Shown here in pieces: positions 49,441 to 62,195 of a stretch of DNA of 64,000 nucleotides. The first letter of the stretch is position 1; every line of letters begins with the position of its first letter. Source of the DNA: Cenococcum geophilum 1.58 (lineage: Eukaryota; Ascomycota; Dothideomycetes; Gloniales; Gloniaceae); contig KV748208.1 of NCBI GenBank assembly GCA_001692895.1, forward strand, positions 62,001 through 126,000. The letters run 5' to 3'. The notes below the pieces were generated by a model that was given only the letters and a program-made list of their open reading frames with translations, did no database searches and was not told the origin of the DNA. The position numbers and the translations under genes are program-made.

Positions 49441-52274
49441 ACAGGTATATTTACACCCCTCTTCTAGTAATAGGCTACCCTCCTCAATTAATCCTAGCAA
49501 ACTTTAGTTAAGATATGTTAATATTATCTCTATTATAGTAAATAAAGCCATAGTATATATACTTGCCGTACCTATAAAAATAGTCCCCTAGCTTATATAC
49601 GGGATTTTAACTTTAGCACTAGAGCGAGCTTAAAAAAAGATATTACCTAAAGTATAGAAGTGCTCTAATTAATATATAGGAGATAGGCAATATCTTAGGT
49701 CGAATTAAAGATATAAGTATAGAATTGGTACTAGTAATACTGGCTGGATTACAGTAAGCGATCTAGCTATGCATTATTTAGCTAGGGGAAGTGGCATATA
49801 ATTAGGCTAACCGTCCCGTCTCATCTTGTCTTATCTCGTCTCGTCTTATCTCTTCCCTTCCCTTCCCTTCCTCCTTCCCTTCCTCCTTCCCCCTTCCCTT
49901 CCTCTTTCCCTTTCTATCTCTTCTTATCCCGCTCTTTCTCATCCTAGCTCTCTTTATTCTTCTCTTTATTCTTAGTTAAACTTCTAATAGCGCTAAATAA
50001 CTGGTTTTACGAGCTACTTAAGGAAAAAAGAAAGACGTTTAATGCTAATATATATCTATTACCCTCCCACCAGAACAACGCGTTTAAATTATACCTTAAG
50101 GTACTATAAGAAAACGCAATATCCTTAAAGAAATAATTAAGCTCGCGATAAAGTATAAAGCTACATACGCGCACTCTATTAACGGACGTTTTTATTAGCT
50201 TAGGTCTTAAAGTATTCTTCCTATATACTTTAGCAGCGCCTATCTTAAAGCTAGCAACGGTATTAGTAAAAAACCTCCTCTAAAAGCTTTAAGGATAGTA
50301 GGAGAGTTACCCCTACCCCTATAGTCTTATAGTTGCTGCGAGTATACTTTATAAGGCTAATTTAATTAGCACGTTAATTCCTTCGCCTCTAAAACGTCTA
50401 TCTTTAAAGGTAAATCCCTCTACTAATATAAAAGAGCTTTATATTTTAAATGAATTATTAATAAATATTATTAAAGGAACACCTAATATTAGCCCAAAAC
50501 TCTTGGTTATTAGAGAGGCATTTTAAAGCTCCGATCCCTTAAAACGCTTATTAAACGCTTAGTATATAAGTCTTAGGTGCTTATTAATTAGTTACTTATA
50601 TATTTTAGAGCCAGATTTGTTATAAAAGGAAAGTATAATCTTATCTAATAATTCCAAAACCAATGGTTGGACACCTTATTCCCTAAATTTAATATATTAA
50701 TACTTATCTAAAATAAACACCTCTTCTAAAAGTCCTCTAAGCGCTATTATGCTAGTATATTATTAAGTTACAAATAAACCACTATTAAAGCGTCCCCGGT
50801 TAGAATTATAGCAAACTCTAGGTCTATAAGATAACCTTTAATAAGATATTATATCTATAGTTAATATTAAATAGGAAATCTAATATTGCTAGGGGAAGGC
50901 TAGTACTTATCTTTCTTATTTATAAGGCGCTATATAATTAAAAATCTCCTTAAACCATTTTGCACTAGGATAGAGATAAATAATTTATAAAGAAAGGAAA
51001 AAAAGAGTGGAGGACTAGCGGTTATAAATTGCCTATCTATATATATACTAGAAATAAATAATAAGGACGCTCTTTTATTAGTTAGGATCGGCTATAAGAA
51101 TAAATAAAATATCTTTAAATTATTTAGTTTAGGGGACCTAGATACTCTAGAGTTTTAGGAAAATACTATAAAAGAAGCTAGAGATTAACTTTTATCTATA
51201 ATAAATGGCATATATCGCTTTAGGTTACTACTTATTACTACCTCTTTGCTAACTTAACCCGTGCCCTTATTATATAACATTTATACTTAGTAAGAACCTC
51301 TCTTATTACTTATCTATCTTTTATACCTAAATATTTAACTAGCTTCCCTTTACCGTCTTTAATATTATATAATCTGCCTTTAAATATTATAGTTATATCC
51401 TCCATTATTTTAAATATATAACCTCCAATCTCCTCCTATTCCCTACTAAGCGCCTTATCCCTAGCCTTAGCGGATATAATCTATATAGCTAGAAATACGA
51501 CTATATAAGTTGGCGGGACTAGTGGCTATAAAAGAGAGATATTCTATAGACGTATAATATTAAGTAAATATTATCCTTTATAAAGCGTTCTTAATTATAG
51601 ATAGCTGTCTAAGGAGGAATAGCGGCTAATTTAGGAATTTGTTTTAAAATAAAAGATTATAAAATATATATATATTAAAGCACAACTATTATAAAAGATA
51701 TAAGTAATTAGGCATATACTACGCGGAATAGCTAAGCTAATATTTACCTTAATAGTAAGAATAGAATTACTAGATAACTGCGAGAGGCAGAATATAAGAA
51801 GTATAAAAGGAGGTAGATTATAGGCTTAAACGGAGAGCAGCTTTACGGAACTGCGCTATAAATAATTAGTAAAGTAGGGTTAAAGGAAATTTATAAGGGA
51901 AAATAGAGGTATTACTATAGTTAATAGGTTCATAGCTACTTAGTCGTTAGTGCCTAATAGAAAGGCTTATATAAAAGAATTATTAAGCAGCTACCTCTTA
52001 AACTAAGCTGCGGCCGGATTTACCTTACCCTACTATTAAAGCTTTTTAGCACAGAATATTATATATATAATTAGGCCACCAGCCAAACAATAGGTAAGGC
52101 GTCCACTATAATACGCATTTTAACTATATATTAGCTAAAGTCTAGGGGATTAGAGTTACTAAATATATATAGCCCCTCTACTAACTAAAATATCTTTAAG
52201 GATTAGATTCTTGTGGCTTATTCTTATTTATAAGGCAAATTAACTATAGCCAGTTTATACGCCTTTACGTTATA
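49441..52274. other. RIP-degraded sequence with a pyrimidine tract
   Basis: 49811-49975 is a CCTTCC/TCTCGTC-rich pyrimidine tract on the plus strand, perhaps the upstream region of the minus-strand AAA gene. 51580-51830 reads briefly as basic coding sequence on the plus strand without a recognised family. The rest shows no coherent frame. Confidence 0.45.
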
Positions 52275-52289
52275 TATATAAGTTAATTA

Positions 52290-53284
52290 GGCCGTCGAAA
52301 ACGGACTCTGCACCTGTACGTGGTGACGGCTACGAACCTAAGTCTTCGAAGTTCAGACTCAGAGCCAACGCAGAGACGTCGCACAGCGTGCAATACGACC
52401 TAGTGGTGGTGGTGGGTATTGTGGGCGGTGGTGAAAAGTTTTTACATAGGATGGTGAGATCTCGAAAACCACCACTGAGTGCCCCTTACGAATAATAGCA
52501 ACACTATTCTCCTATTAAGGCACCTGTACGATCCAACATGGATGCGCGGCATTTGATAATATCCCCCGACCCCCAGTAGAGAGCATCGACGACCTCTTAC
52601 ATCAACGAACGAACAAGCAACGAGCAAATATACGGCCCCTCCTAACCCCTAGGGCGATCGCCCGCGGAGCTGCGGTTACTTGCTATTAACTATTAAATAC
52701 TACCTAGCAGCTTGGATAATACCGTACGGTTTTCCTATCTCCTTTTAAGGAGTGGTGACCCTTAGCAAGGGCCTAGTGACTGGGGCCTAGGCATAAAAGA
52801 TACTTAGGCATACACGTCCCGCTCGCCTTTTAGTATAGTGGTAGTTTATAGATGAATCCCCCTTACGCCTTCGATAGGCCTTAGGGGGGGGAAGGCATGG
52901 CGTATATGGTAATAGTTAACAAGAGATAGCATATAGGGGGTGGTTAAAATACGGAATATAACTATAAGTGTACAGCAATCGAACGGCAAGACCTAGCTAG
53001 GACGTAGTAAACCCTAGCTAGGATAAGCTAGAGAAGGAAGCAGTGGTTTCTAAGGAGTTCGAATATCTAAGGAGGACAGGACGTAGCCGTAGGCCCGTAG
53101 GGCCGCCGCTACGGACGGATATGGCAAACCGGGGTTTTTTATCCTACTAAGGTGGCTTATAGGGTTTTTCCTCCCCTAAACTGCAGGGTTTTCTTCCTGT
53201 AAATTATAAGTTTTCCCCCTGTGACGGAGTAGTCTGCGTGGGCCTAGATAGGATCCGTATTAGACGTTAATTAAGAATTACTAC
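52290..53284. other. GC-richer island between 15-bp direct repeats
   Basis: 995 bp of less mutated DNA flanked by identical TATATAAGTTAATTA (52275-52289, 53285-53299). It contains a tRNA-like segment at 52826-52896 and, at the right, three loose ~25-bp repeats built on GGGTTTTTCCTCCCCT/GGGTTTTCTTCCTG. A 61-codon minus frame (52442-52627) has no recognised family. It looks like a separate late insertion, possibly a SINE-like or solo-LTR-like element; the class is not determined. Confidence 0.5.
52826..52896 (+). tRNA. tRNA-Asp-like sequence (pseudo-tRNA or SINE head)
   Basis: TTAGTATAGTGGTAGT at about 52832-52847 equals the A-box/D-arm of eukaryotic tRNA-Asp. A TTCGATAGG string at the expected B-box distance (about 52879) is followed by a G-run. 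The acceptor and anticodon stems do not pair convincingly, so it is not a functional tRNA; a tRNA-derived SINE promoter is plausible. Confidence 0.4.
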
Positions 53285-53689
53285 TATATAAGTTAATTAA
53301 TTATTAACGTCCGACTTTATATTATTCAGACTACTGCTTAGTTTTAACTATATTACGTAATTTTAATTAGCTGGCTAAGTTATAAACGTAGTTTTAGCCT
53401 TATATTCTCTATTGTCCATAGCGTTATAAGTAGTAATAAGTAGCTCTTGCTTACCGCCCTTAAAAAAGTAATACTCTTACGGACCTTTTTATACGGCCCT
53501 TAAGCTTACGGCTTTAAATAACATTATGGTTAGGCGATTATATATAGTATAGCCAGCAGTGTAGTTTGTAAGGGCTTAACTTTCTTAAATTAGAAATTAT
53601 AGGACGTTATAGAAAATGCGCCATAAATAGAATAAGCCAGAAGTAGAACCTAAAGCTAAAAAAAAATCTCCAAACTAGAAAGAAGGGCA

Positions 53690-55050
53690 CTATAATTACT
53701 ACTATCTCTTCCGCCTAGTAGGCCGGCCCCCTTTCTTCTACGCGGTAGGCCGGGCCTTTAATTTTAAATAGTAATACGCCTATAGTAATCCAAGACTTCT
53801 TTCTAAAAAGCGGTCTTTAATCTATTCCTATAGAAGATTACATCCTTTCTTTAATTTAATAAGTAGCGCGTCTTCCTCTTTAGTAAATTTTATTCTAAAC
53901 TTTGGCCCTTAGGGCTTTAGCTCCTAGGGCTACTTAACTAGGTTAAAAGGTAAAGGGAATCGTTAAGGAAGGATATTTAGTATATATAACCTATCTTTCT
54001 AGCGCCTAAAAGCTGCTTAGAGTAAAATTTCTTCTAAATTAGCATTTAAGGCGGCTCCTAGTATTACTTTATTAAAGTTAGAGCCAGAAATAGGGCTTAG
54101 TAGCGGTTTTTAGGTATAGAGGCGATTATATATAGGGGATATAACCTACTTATAATAATTGCTAATAAGCGCAGTGCTTTAGTTAGACGTATACGTAGAT
54201 AAAATTAAAGGGGAATAGTAAAACCGCTAGAGATAATACTTTGTAGTATACTTTGCCTTTAATTAACTAGTAATAGGGGTTAATAATCCTCGTCGCCCTA
54301 TACACCCGCGGGCCTTATTACCCTTATTGCTATTACTGCTGTTATCGTCCCCAGAGTCGTTATTATCCGTATTATTACTATTATTACTTCCGTCGCTATA
54401 GTTCTCGGCCTTATCTTTATCTATAACGTTCTCGCCATCTTTATTATCGCTTTCTTTAGCTAAGCCATTAATAAGATCGTCTAGAATATAATTATAACTT
54501 TCATTAGCCCTATCTTTTAGTAGTTTAGTATTATAAGGAGATATATAGTGCTGAGGGGAGAAGCTAGTAGGCCGCGTAGTAGAGGCTACTCGCTCCTTAA
54601 TACCGTCACTATTGTTAAGGCCAAGGGTAGAAGAGTTAGAAGGCGTGGTCCTCTAAGAAGTAGGTAACCTTTATTACTTCTTAGGTTATATGCTCTCGCT
54701 ACTCTTACTAATAAAAGTATTAGAGATATAATTAATACTATCTAGTTAATTAAGCTAATTAGACCTTTACTTCTTTAACTTCTTAGCTCCTAAAGACTCT
54801 TAACTGGTAGCTACTAATATCTTAAGCTTTTGCCTAAACTGCGGAGTAGTTCTAATATAACGCCCCTTAGCTAAATTATCCGTTTAATTGCCGTCTAGCG
54901 TTAAGGGTATAATACGATTATATATAGGTGCGCGTACCTCCTCTTCTAGCGCTTCTAACGAAGGTAGCTCTTTATTATCTTTATCGCCCTTACTACTACT
55001 ATTATTCCTATTATCTACTAATTATTAAATAAGGCTATTATAAATTAAAA
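53690..55050 (-). pseudogene. Myb/SANT-like DNA-binding protein, degraded
   Basis: Minus-strand reading: a long disordered N-terminal and middle part (EALEEEVRAPIYNRIIPLTL; an Asp/Asn/Ser-rich acidic tract encoded around 54290-54450; KARGCIGRRGLLTP), then a C-terminal Myb/SANT-like helix-turn-helix at about 53750-53910: RIKFTKEEDALLIKLKKG, then NLL.E.IKDRF.ERSLGLL.AYYYLKLKAR. It ends in a basic GGRPTRRKR. Upstream sequence to about 55750 may belong to it. It lies near the right end of the Starship candidate and points inward. RIP stops at Gln/Trp codons. Confidence 0.65.
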
Positions 55051-57442
55051 GGGGAAGCGTATACCTAATCTACGAGGTGTCGGTTGATTATCGGCTTTAT
55101 TAACTTCGTCGTTAGTATTACTAGCTTTATTACCCTTAGTTTCTAAGTCCAGATCGGCTATATTATCTTTAATAACTATTAGATTTGCTACTAGTCGTTA
55201 AAACTATATATTTAGAACTGCTAGGGAAAAAGGGAGAGTAGTAGGGTAATTACTGGGATAATTACCTTAATTACTTCCTCTAGAGACTTAACTGTCATTT
55301 TCATCCCTATAGAAATCTTCCTTATTATCCTCGTTATCCTTATCATCCTTATAATACTTATTATTAGCTTTTTTATAATTATATATAGGGTCTATAGGCG
55401 CTTTATTAGACGGAATATCTAAATTAAGGCCCTAGGTGGAATAATATGCTATTAAGTATCTAAGCTTGCAATACTTCTTAACTTTTTAGGGGGAAAAGAG
55501 GTACTCCCCTACTCCTCCTTATAGGCTTACTGCTCGCGTTTTTCTTAGGGGCTATAATTATATAGTACTAAGATAAAGCTGTTAATTTTCTAGGGGGACC
55601 AGTATAGAAATTATTCTTATTAAGCGAAATTTTAGAAGGAATACGAAATAAAGACTAAGGTGGTACCAACGTTGTTATTATTAGAGTTGCTATTATTTTA
55701 TAGCTTTTAAAAGCTTTAAGGGGAATTAAAGGTCTTTTTAAATGCATGTTAGTCCTCCCTTTGCTACTAGCACTTGCCTATTACCCCTTACCCTTTGCCC
55801 CTCGCCTAGGTTTCTTATTAAATTAAAGTATTTAATATATGCGCCTCCGGTATAAACTAGGGTTAATTGCCGTTTATAGGGTATAGAGGTTTATAAGGGC
55901 TTAAATTCCTAGCACCTAATTAACACCTTTAGCAAATTGCAATTAAACCGTATTTGCCTATTTAAGCTAGTATATTTAGCTCTAACACAGCTATCGCATC
56001 TAGCCCCTTATTAGGAGTTAGTAGCTTAAATTCTTTACCCTTATTCCTTAGTAAAGGGCAAAGCTAATATATCTATTTACTTCCCAATAATACTAATCTA
56101 GCTAATCTTCTACGCCGCTTATATTAATAGGATATAAAGCCCCGCTTATATATACGTGTTGCGAGCTATCTATAATAAAAGGAGGTAGTGTTATTATTAG
56201 TAGCGGGCGGGGTTCTTTAATACTAATCGCCCAGTAACGGATACGCCTGCTATTTATACGGTAATCGTGTGCAGATATATAAATAAGCTAGGTAAAGAAC
56301 TGTATAGGGTGCTATATAAGGTACTATATAATGCTCGCCCTCCTAACATAACTAGCTGGTATTAGATTCCTTCGCAGTTATACTATAGTGCCGCAGATCT
56401 ATTATGCGCCCAAAAGCTATAACCTTCTAATTTTAATCTAGGTGGTTCCTACTATAGCCCCATGGCTTAGAAGGCCGGATTATTAATCCTTTACCGCTCT
56501 ACTATTAAGCAGTTAGGTAGAGCTAATAGCCCCTTAGCCCTAAACTAGTAGATTAAACGGTGTCTCCGAAACATCTATAGTAATATAACTATACCGCTAA
56601 ATAGGCATGTATAGCCACCTAGGCGACACTCTATATAATATCCGTTTAAATAATGCCTAATATAGCCTCGTACGGGGTAGTTACTTAAATTAATAATATC
56701 TAGCTAATTTTCCACTGGGTAGCCTAGTAGGCATACTAGCTATAATATAGGTAGCTTTAGCTATTGGCAAACGCTAAAGCGGGCCGTTTAACTAATAGCA
56801 TATCCTAGGTAAGAAAACAGCGCGTAGGTTAGCTAAAATAAGTGCAACGTAAGCTCGCTTAAGCCCTTAAGGGGGCGGATACAGTACGCCTGTCCCTCCC
56901 TACCTTAGAAGGAGATATGCGGTAGAGTTAAATAAGACAATAGTGCTAACGCGGCTAGTAACTACGGAATTCCCCTAACCCCCTTCCTATGGGACGGTTG
57001 CGGACCAGCGCTATCTAGAAGGCGAAAGGAGATAGGGTGTATATAAGAGAGAGAATAGAATTATAAGGATATAGATACGCTTAGCGGACAGAGGCGGGAA
57101 TTAGAAAAGGAGGCTAAAACTATTTATATATCACCGTAGAATGGAGACTTGCCTATCGGAAAGGCTATAGTTAACTATATTAATTATTAATCTAAGATAT
57201 AGGGGAATAAAGTAATAAGCGGGCTGGACTTATATATGTATTAGCGCTAAAGGGACGGTAGAAATGCCTTAATACGACCGTGCTAGGGACTAGCAGCAAG
57301 AAGAGGAGGAGGCGTAGTGTTAGAAGAAAGGAAAGATGGAGGATAAGAGGAAAAGTAGTAAGAGATATGGCCTTTTATGGTTAAGGTTAAGGGGCAGTCT
57401 TAGCTTGGCCGGGGTTAACAAGCGAGGGCGCCTTGCCCGTAA
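55051..57442. other. Right-end region of the Starship candidate, no clear gene
   Basis: 55051-55780 may hold the 5' end of the Myb-like gene. 55780-57442 shows no coherent frame on either strand; it becomes less AT-rich from about 56800 (GGCGCCTTGCCCG at 57428). Confidence 0.4.
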
Positions 57443-57497
57443 AGGAAGCCTCTATTTCCTAATGCAGTTTTCCGCATAATAAAATAACTACTATAAT
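57443..57497 (-). repeat. Right end of the Starship candidate: TIR and direct repeat
   Basis: The inverted repeat reads, on the minus strand, TTATTATGCGGAAAACTGCA followed by a TAGAGGCTTCCT block. It is followed by the direct repeat copy at 57483-57493, extending to 57497 with one mismatch to the left copy. Confidence 0.72.
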
Positions 57498-60400
57498 ATT
57501 CGTAAACCTATTACTATTAGGTAGGTTAACTATAAAGTTAATTAAGATATCTCGCCATCTTTATATTAGAATTAGTAATAGTTAAAGTACTTCTTATTTC
57601 TTTATATAAGAGGTCTTCCTATACACGCACATTTTATATACTTAAACGTATTTTTATATATAGTTATACATTATAGGCTAGTAATATACTTATTAGATAA
57701 TCTTATAGGTCTTTATATAGCCAGGATATCCTATTATAGGGGAATTATATACAAATTCGAGTATCTTAAATTATAAGAATTCGGAATTTGGGACTACTAT
57801 TTTCTATTAATAGTATAACCAATTATTACGGATTTTATATTTAGCAAGTATAATATCCTTATATTACTGTTTCCCTATTTAAATTGCTTTTATTATATCT
57901 ACTATCCAGGGGTTATTCTTATATTTATGCTCTATTAATTTATTAATTTCTATATCCCACTTATTAATTTCTAATTTATTCCTATTAAGCTCCGCGTCTA
58001 AAAATATAGGGCGTAGTTTCTTAAAGCGTTTAGGGGGCAGTAGAATTTATAATTAATTTATAATCCGTTTATTAGAGGCGTTTATAGGTAAGTACTATAA
58101 TTATTATATTAATAAGTTAGGCTTCTAATTAAGTTTGCTAGGTTAGTATATAATTTTAAAGTTAAATTATAAGAGGTATTCAGCCTAACAAATTTAGCGC
58201 TATATTAATTGCTTTATAATTATAAAGTACTGTAGGTTTTTATAGTCTATTAATACACATATTAGAAACAATAATCCTTTAAGTTCTAAACGCCATTATT
58301 TAAAGCATCTTATAATTATAAGCAGTTCCTTATTATATATCTTATAATTTAATTTAGCAGGGGTAAGTTTCTGGGAGAGAAAGGCTACTAGGCGCAGCTC
58401 GCCGTTCTTATTATATTGCGATAACACTCCTCTTAGTATATAATTAGACAAGTCTATTTTAACAATATATTTAAGGTCCAGATTAAAGTAGGTAAGAATT
58501 AAAGCAGTTATAAAATAATATTTTAGGTTGTTAAAAGCTTATTTATATTTAGTAATCCATTTAAATCTTATATTCTTCCTTATTAAGTTTACTAATAGTT
58601 AAACAATTTTTAAGAAGTGATTAATAAATTAATAGTAGAAATTTGTAAATCCTAAAAATCCTTAAATATCTTATATACTACTAGAACTTTCCTAGTTTAC
58701 AATTATAGCAATTTTCTTAGAGTCTATTTTAATTCCGTTATAGGATATAATTAGGCCTAAGTATATAACTTGCATTTCTTAATATTGCATTATAAGCCCG
58801 CGTCTTATAGGCGTTTAAGGACTATTTAGACGTGCTTCTAATATTTAAAAAGTAAAGATAAATAGATTAAGATATTATTAATATACGCAGTAATAAATAT
58901 ATTAAGAAATTCGCGAAGTATATTATTAACGTATTACTAAAATATACTAGGACCGTTTTTATACTAAATAGCATTACTAGGTATTTAAAAAGTCCCCATT
59001 ATATACAGAAAGCCATATACTTCTTATCTCCTTCGCGAATATAGATTTAATTAAAGGTAACAACTATATTAAGCTTCGTAAAGTATCGTGCTTTTACTAA
59101 GTAATTAAGTATTTCTTAAAGTAGAGGAATCGGATATCGGTTTTAAATTATAATTATATTTAGGGCTTAATAATTAACATAGAACCTTAAGCCTTCTTTA
59201 GGTTTCTTAATAAATAGTATAGGTAAGGCGAATAGTAATTAACTAGGACGAATAAATCCTTTCTCTAAGTATTCTTTAAGGTATTATTATATCACTAGCA
59301 GCTCTTCTCGCGATATACCATATAACGGACCGAACTTTAGCGTTATACTAGGTTTAAGTTCTATCTTAAAATCGTGCTCATTTTAATACGAGGATAGTTA
59401 GTTTATAAATCGTTTCTTAAACGTATTAATTAGATTATAATATTCTTTAGGTATAAGAGGTTGGGGGTTAATATATTGCTTTAGTTCCAACGCCTTTTTA
59501 ATATCTTCTAGTATTATAGCAAAGATCTTATAGTCTCGTTTTCTTACTAATAAATAAAAGGGTACGGCTTGTACTATATAAATTTTAAGGGGTTTTAATA
59601 TATTATTTTCGCATTCTTTACCGCAATTAGTAGTTATAACTTTATTATATTAGTTTAAGGTTTATAGTAAGGGCAATTTATATTATATTAAATTTAAATA
59701 GTTATATATATATTTATAGGGTAAGTAGTATTTTAAGTAATAACTTTAGTAGTAGGTTATATGGAATTTTAGTATTTCTTTAACCTAGTTAATTAAAGGG
59801 TCGTATTATTTTAGTTATCTATATCTAAATATTACCTTATAATACTTTAAGGGTGTTATAAATAGGGAAATATATTTAAGGTATTTACCTATCTATATCT
59901 TTATAAGAGCATAGTGCGTTAGTTCGCCGTATATTAAAGGCTTACTATTAAAGCCTTATAGGCTTTAGGGCTTATTAAGTTTCTTTAAATTTAAGCGTTA
60001 AGTTTTCGCGTAGTTTATATTAATAAAGTCTATACTAGTAGCTTTACTATCTATAAGAATTTATACTTCCTTCTATTTTCTAAGTATTTAAATTTCGCTA
60101 AGTATATTAAGGAAGTTGTGTTATATATTAGCGCTAGAAGAGCCTAAACACTTATACTCTTCCACTTCTTATCCTAAGGCGCGACTTAGCCCTAGGACGA
60201 TTCGTTTTCTAAATTAACTAAAGGTAAGACGCTTTATAGCGACTAAGTATAATTTATAAAATAAGTATAACTTAAGGACTGAGAGGAGCTACGGCGGACC
60301 TTTTTAAAAGGGTAAGTTTGGCAATTTCTTTAAATATATCCCTTTTTACCACATCTAAAGCATTCTCTATTTACGGCTTATATTCTTTATTTATTAGTTC

Positions 60401-61394
60401 CTAAGGGTATATAGGATTAAGTAGCATTAAGGTCTATAAGGTTATATATAGGGCTTTTAGGTTTTAGAGACGGATCGCGCTTTAGGGTATATACTAGTTT
60501 TATAAAAATTTAAACGTAAGGTATAGTTAGCTTTAGGGAATAAGTTTATTTATTATATTAAAGGTCCTTATTAATTCGTTAATATATTATAGCAAATTTA
60601 GGTAAGTCCTTTAGCAGTTTTCTACCTACTAGCTATACTCTAATTTTATCTAAAATAGCTTAACGGAGAGCAGTAACTCTAGCGGCTTTATTCTAATCTA
60701 GTTTATTAATAAGGCCTAAAAATTCTAAAAAGAAGCTGGCAAAGTCTCGGTTCCGTTATTATAGGTTTTTAAGTTTAGTAATAGCTATATATTTACGGCT
60801 GGCGTTATTATACGTTTATTTTAGTAGAGAGATAAAGATTTTAAAATTAACGAAGGTGCTATTACGGAAGAATAGGTCCATAGTTTATATAGCGTCTTTA
60901 TTTAAACGAGACATTCTATAGCTAATCTTGCTAGCTTTAGTAGGGTATTAATTATAGTTTATTAAAAGTTTAAGACAGAGCTTAGTTATAAAGGGACGTA
61001 GGTTATTTTAATTTCTATTAAACATTAGAGGGTTAGGGAGCTTTTTAGATTTTATAGTAGGTAGTGGGTTCATTATAGGTACGGGTTAAGCTACTATTAC
61101 TAGTTTAGGGTTTATATTTAATAGGTCGGGTTCGCATATAGTTATTTTAATTTCGTTTATAGGTATTGCTATTAAGGTCTTTAACGCAAGTACTTTGGCG
61201 TTATAGAGTTCTTTATATATTACTTTAATTAATTACTAATACTAAGCTTCTAGTATAGTTTGTTACTAGACCAAAGCATCTATAAAGGACTGTTATATTA
61301 TAGTTATTTATTCCCTAACTAGGGCCATAATAGTTAACGTAGCGGATTTAAGTTCGTTTACTATTTTAAGGGTATTAGTATTAACGTAACGTAA
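57498..61394 (-). pseudogene. Gypsy B gag-pol, 5' part (gag to start of integrase)
   Basis: On the minus strand, a gag zinc knuckle appears at about 60325-60372 (ECFRCGKKGYI.RNC, with His changed to Tyr). Reverse transcriptase is at about 58700-59260, with the catalytic box reading YINNILIYL near 58860-58890; both Asp have become Asn, the G-to-A change expected from RIP. The frame reaches integrase DFIVNLP-like sequence (NFIVNLPNSNRFTNIIVV) at 57498, where it is cut and continues at 19535 as NRLIK. The join is in frame. Confidence 0.85.
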
Positions 61395-61699
61395 TATAAG
61401 GGCGCGAAGAGACTTTAGGGAAGATTTAAAGGAATAATATAAATTCTATCTAAATCTAAGGGTATATAGTTCTCGCTAAGAATAAGACGTTGCGTAAAGA
61501 AGAGAAGGGAATAACAAGAGAATTATATAATTAAATAGTTAGGGGCTCGGTGGTTAATACGTGCGTATATACACACGCGGTCTTTAACGGACTTTAGTAA
61601 AATTCGATTAATCTAGCAGAATTTGGTCAAAGCGTCAGAATTTATCTATTAAGTGTTTTACTAAGACATTCCTACTGTAACTAGGCTAGTCCCGTTACA
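61395..61699 (-). repeat. 5' LTR of Gypsy B
   Basis: 305-bp partner of 17808-18112, the same length and highly similar, ending CCCGTTACA. The 5-bp duplication follows. Confidence 0.9.
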
Positions 61700-62195
61700 T
61701 TACTAAATCTATAAACCACTAGATACTATTATGTCTAATTATAGGCTATAGTTTATATTAGCCTTCTAAAATAAGTTTATCTAGATCTTAGGTATTAAGC
61801 TAAAGCTTTTTATAGCTTACTACCCCCGGACTAATAGTTAGACAAAGATTATAAATTAGTACCTAGACCAGAGGCTTAGGCCCTTTATTAACTATTTCTA
61901 AGACAACTAGTTTAAACTACTACTCTTAATAAACTACGCCTAAATAACCCTACCCTATAACTCTATAGGGTTTGCCCCAATTTAGCTAGAAATAGAATAC
62001 TTACCCCATATAAGCTTTAACTAAAAAAGGCTAGAAGAACCCCAGACTATATAAGAGAAGCTATTCTATACTAAGGCCTAATAGTACGCCAAATGCTTAG
62101 AGGAAGCTTAGATAGTAGCCTATAAGAACCTAAAAAAAGCTTAAAGGTTGATAAAATAGTAGGTAAACAAATACCGTTAAAAGCCCGACTTTGCC

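Larger units (their letters stand above)
19547..57482 (+). mobile_element. Candidate Starship giant transposon, fossil
   Basis: 37,936 bp between 11-bp direct repeats AATAACTACTA (19536-19546, 57483-57493; similarity extends to 15 bp with one mismatch). The ends form imperfect inverted repeats of about 39 bp (19552-19590 versus 57443-57482), sharing TTATTAT, GGAA.AC, GCA and TAGAGG.TTCCT. Gypsy B's integrase reads through once this piece is removed. The first gene, reading inward, is a DUF3435 tyrosine recombinase, the Starship captain. Cargo relics are kinases, a TPR array, an AAA ATPase and a Myb-like protein. Net length without LTR element C is about 31.5 kb. Every gene I can identify is RIP-inactivated. 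Cryptons are the alternative for a tyrosine-recombinase element but are small and cargo-free. Confidence 0.78.
17808..61699 (-). mobile_element. Gypsy B: chromovirus split by the 37.9 kb element
   Basis: Two 305-bp LTRs (17808-18112, 61395-61699) with a perfect duplication TTACT at 17803-17807 and 61700-61704. A G-tract on the minus strand (18113-18130) adjoins the left LTR, so the element is on the minus strand. Net length without the nested insertion is about 5.9 kb. It lies inside the integrase of Gypsy A. Confidence 0.93.

Noticed and set aside
52826..52896. Functional tRNA-Asp gene
   Set aside because: D-arm matches but acceptor and anticodon stems do not pair.
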